From the NCBI RefSeq assembly GCF_001750725.1, contig NZ_CP017279.1:1550001-1614000 (forward strand): a DNA stretch of 64,000 bases, in the 5' to 3' direction. This DNA is from Enterobacter ludwigii (GTDB taxonomy: Bacteria > Pseudomonadota > Gammaproteobacteria > Enterobacterales > Enterobacteriaceae). Shown here piece after piece: positions 47,890-56,429 of the stretch. The position numbers and the translations under genes were made by a program. The notes under the pieces are model-generated. The model made no database searches and was not told where the DNA came from. It was given only the letters and a program-made list of their open reading frames with translations. Position 1 is the first letter of the stretch. Every line of letters starts with the position of its first letter.

Positions 47890-49923
47890 TTAGCCTTTAG
47901 CGTTGTTCAGGGTGGCAATAAGCGTGTCTTTATCCAGCAGCGGCGAAAGCATCTCCCCCTCAGGGAAGCCCGGGCCGTACACCTCGTTAAACGGGATGGC
48001 GTAACGGTTTCGCTTTTCAAGGAATTCGGCGATAAACGCTGAAGGCTTGCTCCAGTCGCCACGCAGCGCCACCACGTCCGGCTGGCTAAGCGCGGCAATA
48101 ACGTCAGGCTGGTTCAACACCCGATGCTCGTTTACCTTGCAGGTAACACACCAGTCCGCGGAGATATCCACGAAGACCCGTTTGCCCTGCGCAAGGGCAC
48201 CCTGAATAGCGTCTTCACTTAGCGGTTGCCACGGGATTGCTTGAGCGACGCTTGCGGTGTTTGTTACAGGCGGTGAGGTAAGCAACCCGCGCAGCTGGTA
48301 CCCGCCAAAGGCTGACAGCGCGATCACCACGCACCAGAACAGCGGCGAGGTTTTCTGCCCGGTCATCGCAAGCAGTGCGATAGCGACGACGATAAGCACT
48401 AACATCACGCTCTGGCTCACCGCCTCACCCAGATGCGGGCTAAGCAACGTCACCAGCCACAGGCTGGAAGCCAGCATCATCAGGCCAAGAATAATCTTCA
48501 GGCCGTTCATCCAGCGACCAGGTTTTGGCAGCAGCATGGCGGTTTTTGGAACCAGCGCAACGAACAACCACGGCAAACTCATCCCCACGCCGAGCATCAG
48601 GAAGATAAGCCACAGGGAATGCAGCGGTGCGCCAAGGGCAAAGGCCACCGCCGTGCCGAGGAACGGCGCAGAACATGGTGTGGCCAGCAGCGTGGCAAAC
48701 ATCCCTTCGCAGAAACTGCCGGCAAGCCCCGTTCCCCCTGCCGTTGCCAGCCGTCCTGCGGCGGCAGAAGGCAGCAGCATCTCAAACGCCCCGAACAGAT
48801 TGAGTGCGAAGAGGAAGGTCACCGCGACCATCAGGCCAATAAACCACGGATTCTGGAACTGAATACCCCAGCCCAGCGAGGCACCGGTCAGCTTAAGCGC
48901 GGTCACCATTGCGGCCAGCAGCATAAAGGAGACCAGGATCCCGGCACTGGTTGCCAGAAAGCGTAGCCTGATCATCCGTCTGTCTGAGCCCGCATGGAGC
49001 ACGCTGTTGAGCTTCATGCCCATCACCGGCAGCACGCAAGGCATCAGGTTCAGGATCAAGCCGCCCAGTAGTGCAAAGAGCACCATTTTGCCGGTTCCCT
49101 CAGACACGCCCGCCGCTGACGGTTCCGCGGGCGTTGCCCCGACGGTCATCACGGTTTGCTGCGCTTTATCGCCATTGGTTAGCACAAACGACAGCGCTTT
49201 TCCCTGCAGTGAAGTGGGTTTATCTCCCCACTCATCGGTCACGGGCACCGTTACCCGAAGCTGATTGCCGTCGGCTTTGAGGGTCGGTTCACCGGGAAGA
49301 ATGTCGCCTTCCAGCGGGTCAAAATAGATCCCCGGCTTGTCCCATTGGCCTTGTGTGGTTCCCGTAATGATCAGCTTGTCGTCTGATAACCAGGCTGACA
49401 GGTCTGCGGACACGCCAGATGTCGCGGGAATGGCCTGCATCGCGCGTTTAAACGCGTGGCTGAATCCCTCATCCACCGGCTGGTTAAAATCAAGATGCAG
49501 CTTATAGTCCGTCAGCAGACAGACATTACTGCACGTGGACAGGGTAAGCGTCCCGTCGAGCGCATCCCCCGCCGCACCGTCGAGGGTGATGGGGATGATG
49601 ACCTTATCGTGATAGCCCTGGGTGGTCATCCCGGAAATATCAAAGCGCGAAGGCACCGGCCAGTGCCAGTCATCCGTTACGCCAGCCGGCCAGGTGATTT
49701 TCGGGGCTACGCCGCCCTCGCCAGGTGAACGCCAGTAGGTTTTCCAGCCGGGCTGCAGCTCAACGGTGAGCAGCGCGAGGATGCGGTTTTGCTCCCTTTC
49801 CGCCTGAACGCGGATCCGGGCATGATCGTTTTGCGGGGAAACCAGCCAGCCTGTATCCGCCGCATGGACAATGCCGATGCAGGACAGCCACAGGAAGACG
49901 AATCCCCTGAAGAGGTTAAACAT
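47890..49923 (-). CDS. scsB: Suppressor of copper sensitivity, DsbD-like reductase ScsB
   Basis: 677 residues. A signal peptide and a long periplasmic N-terminal domain are followed by about eight membrane helices carrying paired cysteines (LNLMPCVLPVMGMKL; TLLATPCSAPFLG), then a thioredoxin domain with CVTC (ISADWCVTCKVNEHRVL). It passes electrons from the cytoplasm to ScsC and probably DsbG. Second gene of the operon. Confidence 0.9.
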   Translation of the reverse strand: MFNLFRGFVFLWLSCIGIVHAADTGWLVSPQNDHARIRVQAEREQNRILALLTVELQPGWKTYWRSPGEGGVAPKITWPAGVTDDWHWPVPSRFDISGMTTQGYHDKVIIPITLDGAAGDALDGTLTLSTCSNVCLLTDYKLHLDFNQPVDEGFSHAFKRAMQAIPATSGVSADLSAWLSDDKLIITGTTQGQWDKPGIYFDPLEGDILPGEPTLKADGNQLRVTVPVTDEWGDKPTSLQGKALSFVLTNGDKAQQTVMTVGATPAEPSAAGVSEGTGKMVLFALLGGLILNLMPCVLPVMGMKLNSVLHAGSDRRMIRLRFLATSAGILVSFMLLAAMVTALKLTGASLGWGIQFQNPWFIGLMVAVTFLFALNLFGAFEMLLPSAAAGRLATAGGTGLAGSFCEGMFATLLATPCSAPFLGTAVAFALGAPLHSLWLIFLMLGVGMSLPWLFVALVPKTAMLLPKPGRWMNGLKIILGLMMLASSLWLVTLLSPHLGEAVSQSVMLVLIVVAIALLAMTGQKTSPLFWCVVIALSAFGGYQLRGLLTSPPVTNTASVAQAIPWQPLSEDAIQGALAQGKRVFVDISADWCVTCKVNEHRVLNQPDVIAALSQPDVVALRGDWSKPSAFIAEFLEKRNRYAIPFNEVYGPGFPEGEMLSPLLDKDTLIATLNNAKG

Positions 49924-49970
49924 GTTTTACTCCGTGAATAGTGAAAATTATCGTGTGGTGACGATGCTTT

Positions 49971-50342
49971 TCATTCACGGAAAACGCAGTTTTTGAGGTG
50001 TATTCGGGGAGGCGGTGCCTGAACGGGCTGTTCTCTCGGAACGCATGCCCGCCCTTGCGTAAACAACTGAAGTAGCGCGAAGAAGATGATAATCGCCGGT
50101 AGCGCACCATCAAAGAACAGTGGCTGAGCACAAAGCAGCGAGTGTGCGCCTAACTGACACGGCGATGGCCCGGACGGCTCAGCGTCGCTGGTTTGAGCCG
50201 GGGCATCAGCAATCAGGGTCGTTTGCGGATCCAGTCCCTGCAAAAAATGGTTGAGATAAACCGCACGCTGCACCAGGCAAATAGCCATCGCCAGACACGT
50301 GATTATCAAAAGCCATTTTCCCAGAAGCTGACGGTTGCGCAT
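49971..50342 (-). CDS. scsA: Suppressor of copper sensitivity membrane protein ScsA
   Basis: 123 residues with two hydrophobic segments (LLIITCLAMAICLV; LPAIIIFFALLQLF) and a cysteine-containing loop (SPCQLGAHSLLCAQPLFFDG). The start QLLGKWLLI and the end RIHLKNCVFRE match ScsA of Salmonella as I recall it. Its role is unclear; a link to peroxide or copper tolerance is reported for the operon. First gene of scsABC-dsbG, 47 bases before scsB. Confidence 0.75.
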   Translation of the reverse strand: MRNRQLLGKWLLIITCLAMAICLVQRAVYLNHFLQGLDPQTTLIADAPAQTSDAEPSGPSPCQLGAHSLLCAQPLFFDGALPAIIIFFALLQLFTQGRACVPREQPVQAPPPRIHLKNCVFRE

Positions 50343-50429
50343 AACGTTCCAAATTTACCAGACGCCCCGATCATAAACGATAGTGATGAATCTACAAGTC
50401 CTGACAATGTAAGGTTTTGTCTGTCGGCG

Positions 50430-50999
50430 TTAGTCACCGGTCAACGCATCATAGACGTCCCGCAGTCGCGTGCGCAGGAAAAGCACCGCCTTGTGCTTAC
50501 GCGATAACAGCGCCTGCTCGCTGGCCCCGGTTTCCTCTGCCAGCATTTTAATGCTGTAGCCCTGGAGCTCCGTTTTTTCAAAAACCTCGCGCTGTGGCGG
50601 CGGAAGTTCAGACAGCGCCTGACCCAGTTCTTCCCACAGCAGCGTTTTGAGGTACTCCTCCTCCGGCGTATGCGGGACACCGAACAGGGTTTCCGCCAGT
50701 TCATCTTCGGGGAAGTCCTCATCATCATCCCCGGTAAAATATCCTGAAAGAGAGACCTCACGCTTTTTCCGCGCCCGATCGGTCATCTCATTACGTGCCG
50801 CGCGAAACAGCCAGGCGGCGACGTTTTCGACCGGCTGCTCCACTTTCATCAGCTGATAGGTAACTTCCTGCAAAATATCGTCGGCATCATCGCGCACGGA
50901 CGTTCGTCCGCGGATAAAGGCTTTCAGCCGGGCGCGGCAGGCATTAAGCGCCGACATCAGCAATGACTCTCCCGCCAGCCCGGTTTTCATATCGCTCAC
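50430..50999 (-). CDS. ECF-type RNA polymerase sigma factor
   Basis: 189 residues with sigma region 2 (RTSVRDDADDILQEVTYQLM... NVAAWLFRAARNEMTDRARK) and region 4 (LPPPQREVFEKTELQGYSIKMLAEETG, in part), joined by an acidic linker of about 40 residues (GDDDEDFPEDELAETL), longer than usual. Its start overlaps the stop of the upstream membrane protein gene by four bases. The regulon is unknown. It lies just upstream of scsABC on the same strand, so it could control it, but the 87-base gap shows no obvious promoter motif that proves this. Confidence 0.82.
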   Translation of the reverse strand: MSDMKTGLAGESLLMSALNACRARLKAFIRGRTSVRDDADDILQEVTYQLMKVEQPVENVAAWLFRAARNEMTDRARKKREVSLSGYFTGDDDEDFPEDELAETLFGVPHTPEEEYLKTLLWEELGQALSELPPPQREVFEKTELQGYSIKMLAEETGASEQALLSRKHKAVLFLRTRLRDVYDALTGD

Positions 51000-51415
51000 T
51001 CTGCTTCCGGCGTTTTCGGCGCGCTGTCGTCGCGTTTATCTTCGCGATGACCGTGCCAGCCGCAATGCCCGCGACCATGGCGACCAAAGCCTTCGCGACG
51101 CTGCTGAATAAACGCCTCACGCTGTTCGGGGGTCATATTCATCCAGCGTTCGTGCATACGACGGTGCGCGCCGAACATCCCCGGGCGGAAACCCAGCCCG
51201 CCGAACAGGATCCGGCTTAATACCAGAATTCCCAGCGCCTGCCAGAAACCGATGGCTTTCACGCCAAGAATGGCCGGGAGTAAGGCATTCCACAGGGTCA
51301 TGACCACCAGTCCCAGTACAAGGACGATTACCGCGCCTATCACCAGCCCTTTACCCATACGGTGGCGGCCAAACCCGCGTCCGTGCCCTCTTCCGTGCAT
51401 ATCGAAATCTCTCAT
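50996..51415 (-). CDS. His-rich membrane protein, likely partner of the ECF sigma factor
   Basis: 139 residues from ATG 51415, with GAGGTAAACACC upstream; longer frames upstream lack a ribosome site. The N-terminus is Gly/His/Arg-rich (MHGRGHGRGFGRHRMGKG), two membrane segments follow (LVIGAVIVLVLGLVVMTLW; FWQALGILVLSRILFGGLGF), and the C-terminus has TPEQREAFIQQRREGFGRHGRGHCGWHGH. The TPEQREAF stretch resembles the LTxxQ signature of the Spy/CpxP stress-chaperone family. Co-translation with the sigma gene suggests an anti-sigma-like or sensor role; the His clusters suggest metal sensing. Both are inference. Confidence 0.6.
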   Translation of the reverse strand: MRDFDMHGRGHGRGFGRHRMGKGLVIGAVIVLVLGLVVMTLWNALLPAILGVKAIGFWQALGILVLSRILFGGLGFRPGMFGAHRRMHERWMNMTPEQREAFIQQRREGFGRHGRGHCGWHGHREDKRDDSAPKTPEAE

Positions 51416-51552
51416 GGTGTTTACCTCATTTACAGTGATTGAGTATGGCTTGTGATGAGGTAGACGGATGAGGCGGGGAAATATTGCTGGGGAAATGGGA
51501 AATTTTTTGAGGCTTGTGGAAACGCGGTTTTTGCCGGGTGACACAACGCTTA

Positions 51553-51613
51553 CCCGGCTTACGAAATACAATTTCGCAAGTTAGCCGGGCATCACTCAGG
51601 CCCCCCTGAGTGA
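51553..51613. repeat. Two adjacent hairpins downstream of the toxin/immunity pair
   Basis: First stem CCCGGCT / AGCCGGG (51553-51559, 51583-51589) with partly paired inner bases ACGAAAT/ATTTCGC. Second stem TCACTCAGG / CCTGAGTGA with loop CCCC (51592-51613). They lie between the sigma operon promoter and the end of the accessory pair, and resemble a REP-like unit or a terminator plus an operator. No T-tract. Confidence 0.5.
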
Positions 51614-51692
51614 CACTGGCGGGGTCAGCAAAAACGGCGTTAAAGTATCTGCAAACTCGTGCACCTGATGCATGCACAACTAACATTCAAAA

Positions 51693-52133
51693 TTAATTTG
51701 CCCAATTAATGATTTCGTCCAGCCCTAAAAGTAGTGCAGGAAAGTAACTTTCATCCAGCCCAAGACTATCGTTAACAACTACACTTTCGGCAGGGTTTTC
51801 CGGTCTGAGAGTTAATGTCAAAAGCACACCCCGACCAACAGATGAGGGTGAAAATATCAGGTTTAACTGGTTCTCCGTACTATCAAAAACCACGTCCTGC
51901 GCTTTAACGCCATTAACTAAATTCGCATGTAAATTTTTGAGCTTATCTTTTAAAGCTCTAAGTTCACCGACATTAAAAGAAGCCTTATATTGAGCCTTAA
52001 GCTCTGGTAGCTCATACTCTACATAAGTTTGTATCCAGTCATACGCTGGGGCTTCGGGTGTATTTTCCCGCTCAAAGGGGGTAATCCGAAGTACTTTCCT
52101 GTCGCTAATTATTTCAATCATATTCAGTTCCAT
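51693..52133 (-). CDS. Candidate immunity protein
   Basis: 146 residues from ATG 52133, which overlaps the toxin stop by one base (TGATG); an in-frame ATG five codons later (MIEIISDRK) is also possible. The protein is acidic, soluble, and without known motif. A small acidic protein translated directly after a toxin-like gene is the classic immunity arrangement. The family is not recognised. Confidence 0.5.
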   Translation of the reverse strand: MELNMIEIISDRKVLRITPFERENTPEAPAYDWIQTYVEYELPELKAQYKASFNVGELRALKDKLKNLHANLVNGVKAQDVVFDSTENQLNLIFSPSSVGRGVLLTLTLRPENPAESVVVNDSLGLDESYFPALLLGLDEIINWAN

Positions 52134-53083
52134 CACTTGTATAGAAAGTGAGTTATTGTCCAGTCTTTTTCACGCACCAACACCTCTAGTGTGTATTTTT
52201 TATAAATATAGGTGCCCTTTTCTGCCCGATTCTCTACGAGTTTATATATTTCTGATTCGTAACGAAAAAGCCCAGGAACCTTTTGAGGGTCAGGAGTTCT
52301 TTTTCCGTAGCGAATAACTTTTTCCTGAAGTTGCAAAGGAACATAGCGCCCGGGATTAAGCATATGTTTAGCAGGGGTTTCAGTCATTTTAAGAGACTGT
52401 GCAGATAAGCCCATTTTCAGGCGTCCACGCAAGAGACTGATGGTAGCCTCGCTGAGTCTCACAGTTACGGCGGTTTTGACACCACTCTCCAGTAATGCTT
52501 TACCTGCGCGGAAAAGACGAAATGCGCCAAAGGCAATTAAAGCGAGGTCAGTTGGATCAATCAGAGGGGCTTCTAATGGCGCTTCTTCCAGCCTGATGAA
52601 CACACCATCAGCATCATATATCTGCCATAAACCGGGCGCCTGAGCGACGGAGTAGCCAATACACATTCCACTCTCATCATCTACGATAGGCTTAGAATTC
52701 AGTGGAGGATTGCGAGGTCGAAACTGGAAGTATTCACCGGAGGGTAAATTTGACTGGAAGGTGTAGTAGCGTCCGGGCTCGTCTGTAGCCAATCCAACAG
52801 TCATTAGCATGATTTCCTTTTGACTTAATCTTGTGGTCATCATAATTGACGTTTTCGTTTCATTCCACTTTTCATGACTTGAGCTTAAGTCGCATTTAAC
52901 GCTAACGCCTCGTTCAACCTCGCCAATACTGAAAGCAAATTTCTTCAGCGCCGACGGCAACTTACTGTCGACAAGCGTTATCAGTGGAAAGGTATGGGGT
53001 TTGCCGAACAGGCCGAGGTCGTCCGGGCGTTGACCAAGAAATACACCGTCGATTGTATCTGCATCAATTCGTGAAAAGCGCAT
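52133..53083 (-). CDS. Candidate polymorphic toxin
   Basis: 316 residues. The first ~180 form an unknown domain (MRFSRIDADTIDGVFLGQRP). A hydrophobic stretch follows (LALIAFGAFRLFRAGKALL), then a C-terminal domain of about 85 residues (NPGRYVPLQLQEKVIRYGKR; RTPDPQKVPGLFRYE; YTLEVLVREKDWTITHFLYK, each a separate piece) that matches a common toxin-tip pattern of enterobacterial Rhs, CdiA and T6SS effectors, probably an RNase of the BECR type. There is no secretion tag such as PAAR or VgrG in the window. The gene abuts a phage portal remnant, so it arrived near a broken prophage. The name is inferred from the C-terminus and partner gene. Confidence 0.55.
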   Translation of the reverse strand: MRFSRIDADTIDGVFLGQRPDDLGLFGKPHTFPLITLVDSKLPSALKKFAFSIGEVERGVSVKCDLSSSHEKWNETKTSIMMTTRLSQKEIMLMTVGLATDEPGRYYTFQSNLPSGEYFQFRPRNPPLNSKPIVDDESGMCIGYSVAQAPGLWQIYDADGVFIRLEEAPLEAPLIDPTDLALIAFGAFRLFRAGKALLESGVKTAVTVRLSEATISLLRGRLKMGLSAQSLKMTETPAKHMLNPGRYVPLQLQEKVIRYGKRTPDPQKVPGLFRYESEIYKLVENRAEKGTYIYKKYTLEVLVREKDWTITHFLYK

Positions 53084-53089
53084 AAGCGT

Positions 53090-53730
53090 GACCGGTCAGT
53101 TCATGAAGCTGGAAACCTCACCGGCCAAATACACTCGCAGTGGCGTTGAGGATGGCGTTTACTGGTACGTGTCGGACTATACGCACCCGCACCAGTTCGC
53201 CCCGGTTCGGTGTTTCTTCTGCCTGAGCCTGAGATCAATCAGGAGCTCTACAGGATGCCGGAATACCTGAGTGCTCAATTCCGCCTGGCTGAATGAATCC
53301 GCCACGTTGTTTCGTCTAAAGTATTACCAGAACGGCGCGCACGCGGGCTATATCATGTACATGACCGACGCTGTGCTCCGCGATGCGCGACTCGAAAGGT
53401 CTCGGGAATTTCAAAAACCTGTTTTTCTACGCCCCGAACGGGAAACCGGATGGCATCAAGATTGTGCCGCTGAGTTAAGTCGTCACGAAGGATGATTTTT
53501 TTAACATCAAGAAAGTAAGCGCCGCTGACCTGCTCGACGCGCACCGCGTGCCGTTCAAGCTCATGGGTGGCAAGCCTGAAAATATCGGCTCGATGGGCGA
53601 TATCGAGAAGGTGGCGCGGGTATTTGTGCGTAACGAGCTGACGCCGCTGCAGGATCGGTTTAAAGAGATTAACGATTGGTTATGAATGGAGGTGATCCGC
53701 TTTAAGGATTACAGCATCGAGACCGACTAA
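53090..53730 (+). pseudogene. Q: 3' remnant of a P2-type phage portal gene (Q)
   Basis: The C-terminal part of a P2 gpQ-like capsid portal protein can be read across several frames: LETSPAKYTRSGVEDGVYWY, then LNSAWLNESATLFRLKYYQN and GAHAGYIMYMTDAVLRDA, then HRVPFKLMGGKPENIGSMGD (each a piece), and finally MEVIRFKDYSIETD. The first half is missing, frameshifts occur near 53,200, 53,400 and 53,470, and TGA at 53683 interrupts the last part. It is dead. Orientation puts its 3' end toward the cos site, as in phage P2. Confidence 0.85.
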
Positions 53731-53832
53731 ACCCCGCCTCCGGGCGGCACATTCTGAGAGCAAGCCAGACGCCGCACACGCGACGCAAGCTTGACCGACT
53801 TCACATCACAGCGCGCCACCACGACGCGCACA

Positions 53833-53851
53833 GTGCTATCCCCGCCTCGCC
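53833..53851. other. P2-like cos site
   Basis: On the minus strand the sequence is GGCGAGGCGGGGATAGCAC, one base different from the 19-base P2 cohesive end GGCGAGGCGGGGAAAGCAC as I remember it. It lies about 100 bases beyond the 3' end of Q, the position of cos relative to Q in P2. Confidence 0.75.
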
Positions 53852-53870
53852 TGCCCGCTAAATGGGGCGG

Positions 53871-53892
53871 ATGTCATGAAATTGCATGACAT
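53871..53892. repeat. Perfect inverted repeat between cos and the ABC operon
   Basis: ATGTCATG and CATGACAT separated by AAATTG, directly beside the operon terminator. It could be a phage packaging or regulatory element or a regulator site. Confidence 0.6.
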
Positions 53893-53893
53893 G

Positions 53894-53920
53894 AAAAAAG
53901 CCCGCCAAGCCTAGCGGGCC
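53894..53920 (-). terminator. Terminator of the ABC-3C-like operon
   Basis: Read on the minus strand, GCCCGC and GCGGGC form a stem around an 8-base loop, followed by TTTTTT. It is 76 bases downstream of the SMC-like gene stop. Confidence 0.82.
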
Positions 53921-53995
53921 TCAGATATACAGAAACTGAATTTAGTCATGCAGAATCATGCAGCATGGCAATGCCACGAGCTAATACTTCAACCT

Positions 53996-55942
53996 TCAAG
54001 CGCCATCCAGTAGATTGGGTGTAACACCAACGTAACGAACGTCTAAAGAACGAGCAGATGGATTGTAGTATCTACCAACAGTTAACTCAGTATCCTCATA
54101 ATCAGGATTGATCTCTGATGTTGCAAAGATTAGCTGAAAATCATGCTCATAATTAGCAGTTTCATTGACTATTATTTTTTGCAGGTTGTGACTTCGCCCT
54201 TTTTCCATACCTCCGTCATCTATTCCATCGAGCATCATAAAACGTGGAAGTCTCATATATGGTTTTTTTAAACTTGTAGTTAATAGTGCCAAATGGAAAA
54301 GATGTCGTAAAATAACCGCTGAGCTTTCTGAAAAATTCTTCGAGCCGTTGACATATACAGTATTATCTTCAAAGCTGAATTTGACTTGTTTGGGATCTAT
54401 AAACTCTGCTTGAAGATGGAAATCTTGCTTCAAAAGCCTAATGGTTGTAGATTCTATTTCATCCGAGACATCCGACTTAAGTTGTTCTTCTTTAGACTCG
54501 AGAAATTCTATATAACTTTCCAGCCTTTCCTTCTCGGATTGGAGTCCATCTCTTGACCGTTGAAGATCCTCAATTACCGAATTAAGTTTCTGATGCTCAT
54601 AGGCCTGATCTATTGCTGCATCAATAGCGCCCAATTCCCTTGAGATGTTTTCGAACTCAATTTCATAAACAGTCTGCCAATTATTAGAGACGGAATTATA
54701 TTCTTCAGTTAAATTTTTAAAATTTTTCTTTAATACTGGTGAGTTTTTCTTTAACTTTTGAAGCTCTTTATTTTTGTGCTCTAATAAAAACTTTGACTCT
54801 TTTAGCTGAATAGCTATTTCATTCTTCATTCTTAATAATTTAGACGCACCATCTCCATCATCTAAATCAGACTTGCATAAATGACAACTAGCATCATTCT
54901 CCGAGTGAAGTTCACTTAGACAACTCGGACAAAATTGAAATTGCACTCCATTAAAATATTCTCTAGCCTTGCCAGATTCATTGAGATTGCGCAACCTAGA
55001 CTCTAACTCAGCTATAAACATGTCCGAATCAGAAATATCAAATGTAAGACGATCTATTTCGTCTCTATTTTTAAGCTCAAGAGATTTTGCTTTATTGAGG
55101 GCCTTTCTTAACGCTTCTGTTTTTTCTTTATCATCCTGTAAAGCATCACTTCTGTCCACCTTACCGAATTTAATCTCATTAAGCTTTGTAAGCAGTTCTT
55201 CTTTTTTTATTTTTAAATCTTGAATACGTTCGTCAATAAAATGAATGTTTTCAGACTGCCCAGAACGACCTAAAACTTTAAATATACTCTTAAGTTCACC
55301 AATGCTTTTAGTTAAATCAGAATCAACCTGCTTCAACCGAATCTGAGAAGTATACAACTCATCATCATAAATACCACAGAGATAATCGCCAACAGTTTCA
55401 CGAGTCAAAGCTCGATCAAAACTATCCACACGAAATATAGGACTATGAAGCGATGGTTGATCAGCATATAAAACACGCAAGATCTGATGCATCGTCAGTA
55501 TCGAAGCACCATCCCCTTGGGCTAATGGCATACCTAATAAGTTGAAAATTACTTGAGAAAAACTTAATGATTTCTCAGAACGTTTGAAGGGGTGCTTTTG
55601 CCACTCACTAGGTGCTGATTTCAATGCTGATTCAATTCCACCCATATAAAAAACAATGGGTTTTTGATGTTCATTAGCAACTAACTCTCGCTTGAAGCAT
55701 ACAGGAACATCATTAAGATAGACTTCAGTTAATGTTTCAGTACAGAGTAAAGCCTCCGGTTTCCATGGGATATTTTCGGCCCCCAAGGAATAAGCAAGCA
55801 AATCCATAATAGTAGTTTTGCCTGAGCTATTACGACCACGAAGGACATTAACACCTTTATGAAATTTACAACTAAATGCCTGATGTCCCTTTTGAAAAAC
55901 CCTTAGTTCACTGACTCGAAATGTTGGACTAAGAAAAGTCAT
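53996..55942 (-). CDS. SMC/Rad50-like ATPase with central zinc hook (ABC-3C-like operon gene 4)
   Basis: 648 residues. Walker A at 36-44 (GRNSSGKTT); coiled coils at about 200-330 and 365-510 flank a zinc-hook-like pair CPSC (338-341) and CHLC (353-356); a signature-like SESSAVILRHL and Walker B MMLDGIDDGG near the C-terminus complete an ABC-type head. Such ATPases sense or bind DNA ends or phage structures in Lamassu and ABC-three-component systems. Its start overlaps the preceding gene by 14 bases. The DNA is strongly AT-rich compared with the core. It is the last gene of the operon behind the P2 cos site. A defence role is inferred from family and location. Confidence 0.75.
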   Translation of the reverse strand: MTFLSPTFRVSELRVFQKGHQAFSCKFHKGVNVLRGRNSSGKTTIMDLLAYSLGAENIPWKPEALLCTETLTEVYLNDVPVCFKRELVANEHQKPIVFYMGGIESALKSAPSEWQKHPFKRSEKSLSFSQVIFNLLGMPLAQGDGASILTMHQILRVLYADQPSLHSPIFRVDSFDRALTRETVGDYLCGIYDDELYTSQIRLKQVDSDLTKSIGELKSIFKVLGRSGQSENIHFIDERIQDLKIKKEELLTKLNEIKFGKVDRSDALQDDKEKTEALRKALNKAKSLELKNRDEIDRLTFDISDSDMFIAELESRLRNLNESGKAREYFNGVQFQFCPSCLSELHSENDASCHLCKSDLDDGDGASKLLRMKNEIAIQLKESKFLLEHKNKELQKLKKNSPVLKKNFKNLTEEYNSVSNNWQTVYEIEFENISRELGAIDAAIDQAYEHQKLNSVIEDLQRSRDGLQSEKERLESYIEFLESKEEQLKSDVSDEIESTTIRLLKQDFHLQAEFIDPKQVKFSFEDNTVYVNGSKNFSESSAVILRHLFHLALLTTSLKKPYMRLPRFMMLDGIDDGGMEKGRSHNLQKIIVNETANYEHDFQLIFATSEINPDYEDTELTVGRYYNPSARSLDVRYVGVTPNLLDGA

Positions 55943-56429
55943 ATCGATACTCCATTAGCTGTGTTCTATCCTTTAAACCATCCTTACCTAGCAGATGAAA
56001 CTGTGAAAGTTTATCAATGATAAAATCATATATTTTTGGTTTTTCATTTAGGAAACTTTTCATTTCAAGCAATAATCCATCAGGTATTTCCATTTGAGTT
56101 CTAATAATAACACCATGCTCTAACTTTTCCATATCTATAAGGCCAGCTGCCGCAAGACACTTAAGCGCAGAGATTTGAATTTGATGCATATCACGAAAAG
56201 TTGCCAATGGGCTTATTGGATCTCTATACTCATTAATATACTTCTTAGCCTCTGCTTTAGCATCATTATGAGTTGCAGGCATTCTAATCTTTGATACTAA
56301 TGAAGGGAAAATCATATAAAAATCCAAAATGCGTATTTTTTCTACTTCAACTGTATTTAAATGATCACTAAGCGCGATCATGCGAAATAGACAATGATAT
56401 GCATCAAATGCAGGATGATAAATTAACAT
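55929..56429 (-). CDS. ABC-3C middle-component-like protein (gene 3)
   Basis: 166 residues, helical, with a likely winged-helix core (SPLATFRDMHQIQISALKCLAAAGL, in part; GVIIRTQMEIPDGLLLEM). The size and position, between a CTD-like gene and an SMC-like ATPase with overlaps of 7 and 14 bases, match the middle component of ABC-three-component systems described by Krishnan, Burroughs, Iyer and Aravind. Without a search I cannot fix the MC subtype. Confidence 0.6.
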   Translation of the reverse strand: MLIYHPAFDAYHCLFRMIALSDHLNTVEVEKIRILDFYMIFPSLVSKIRMPATHNDAKAEAKKYINEYRDPISPLATFRDMHQIQISALKCLAAAGLIDMEKLEHGVIIRTQMEIPDGLLLEMKSFLNEKPKIYDFIIDKLSQFHLLGKDGLKDRTQLMEYRYDFS

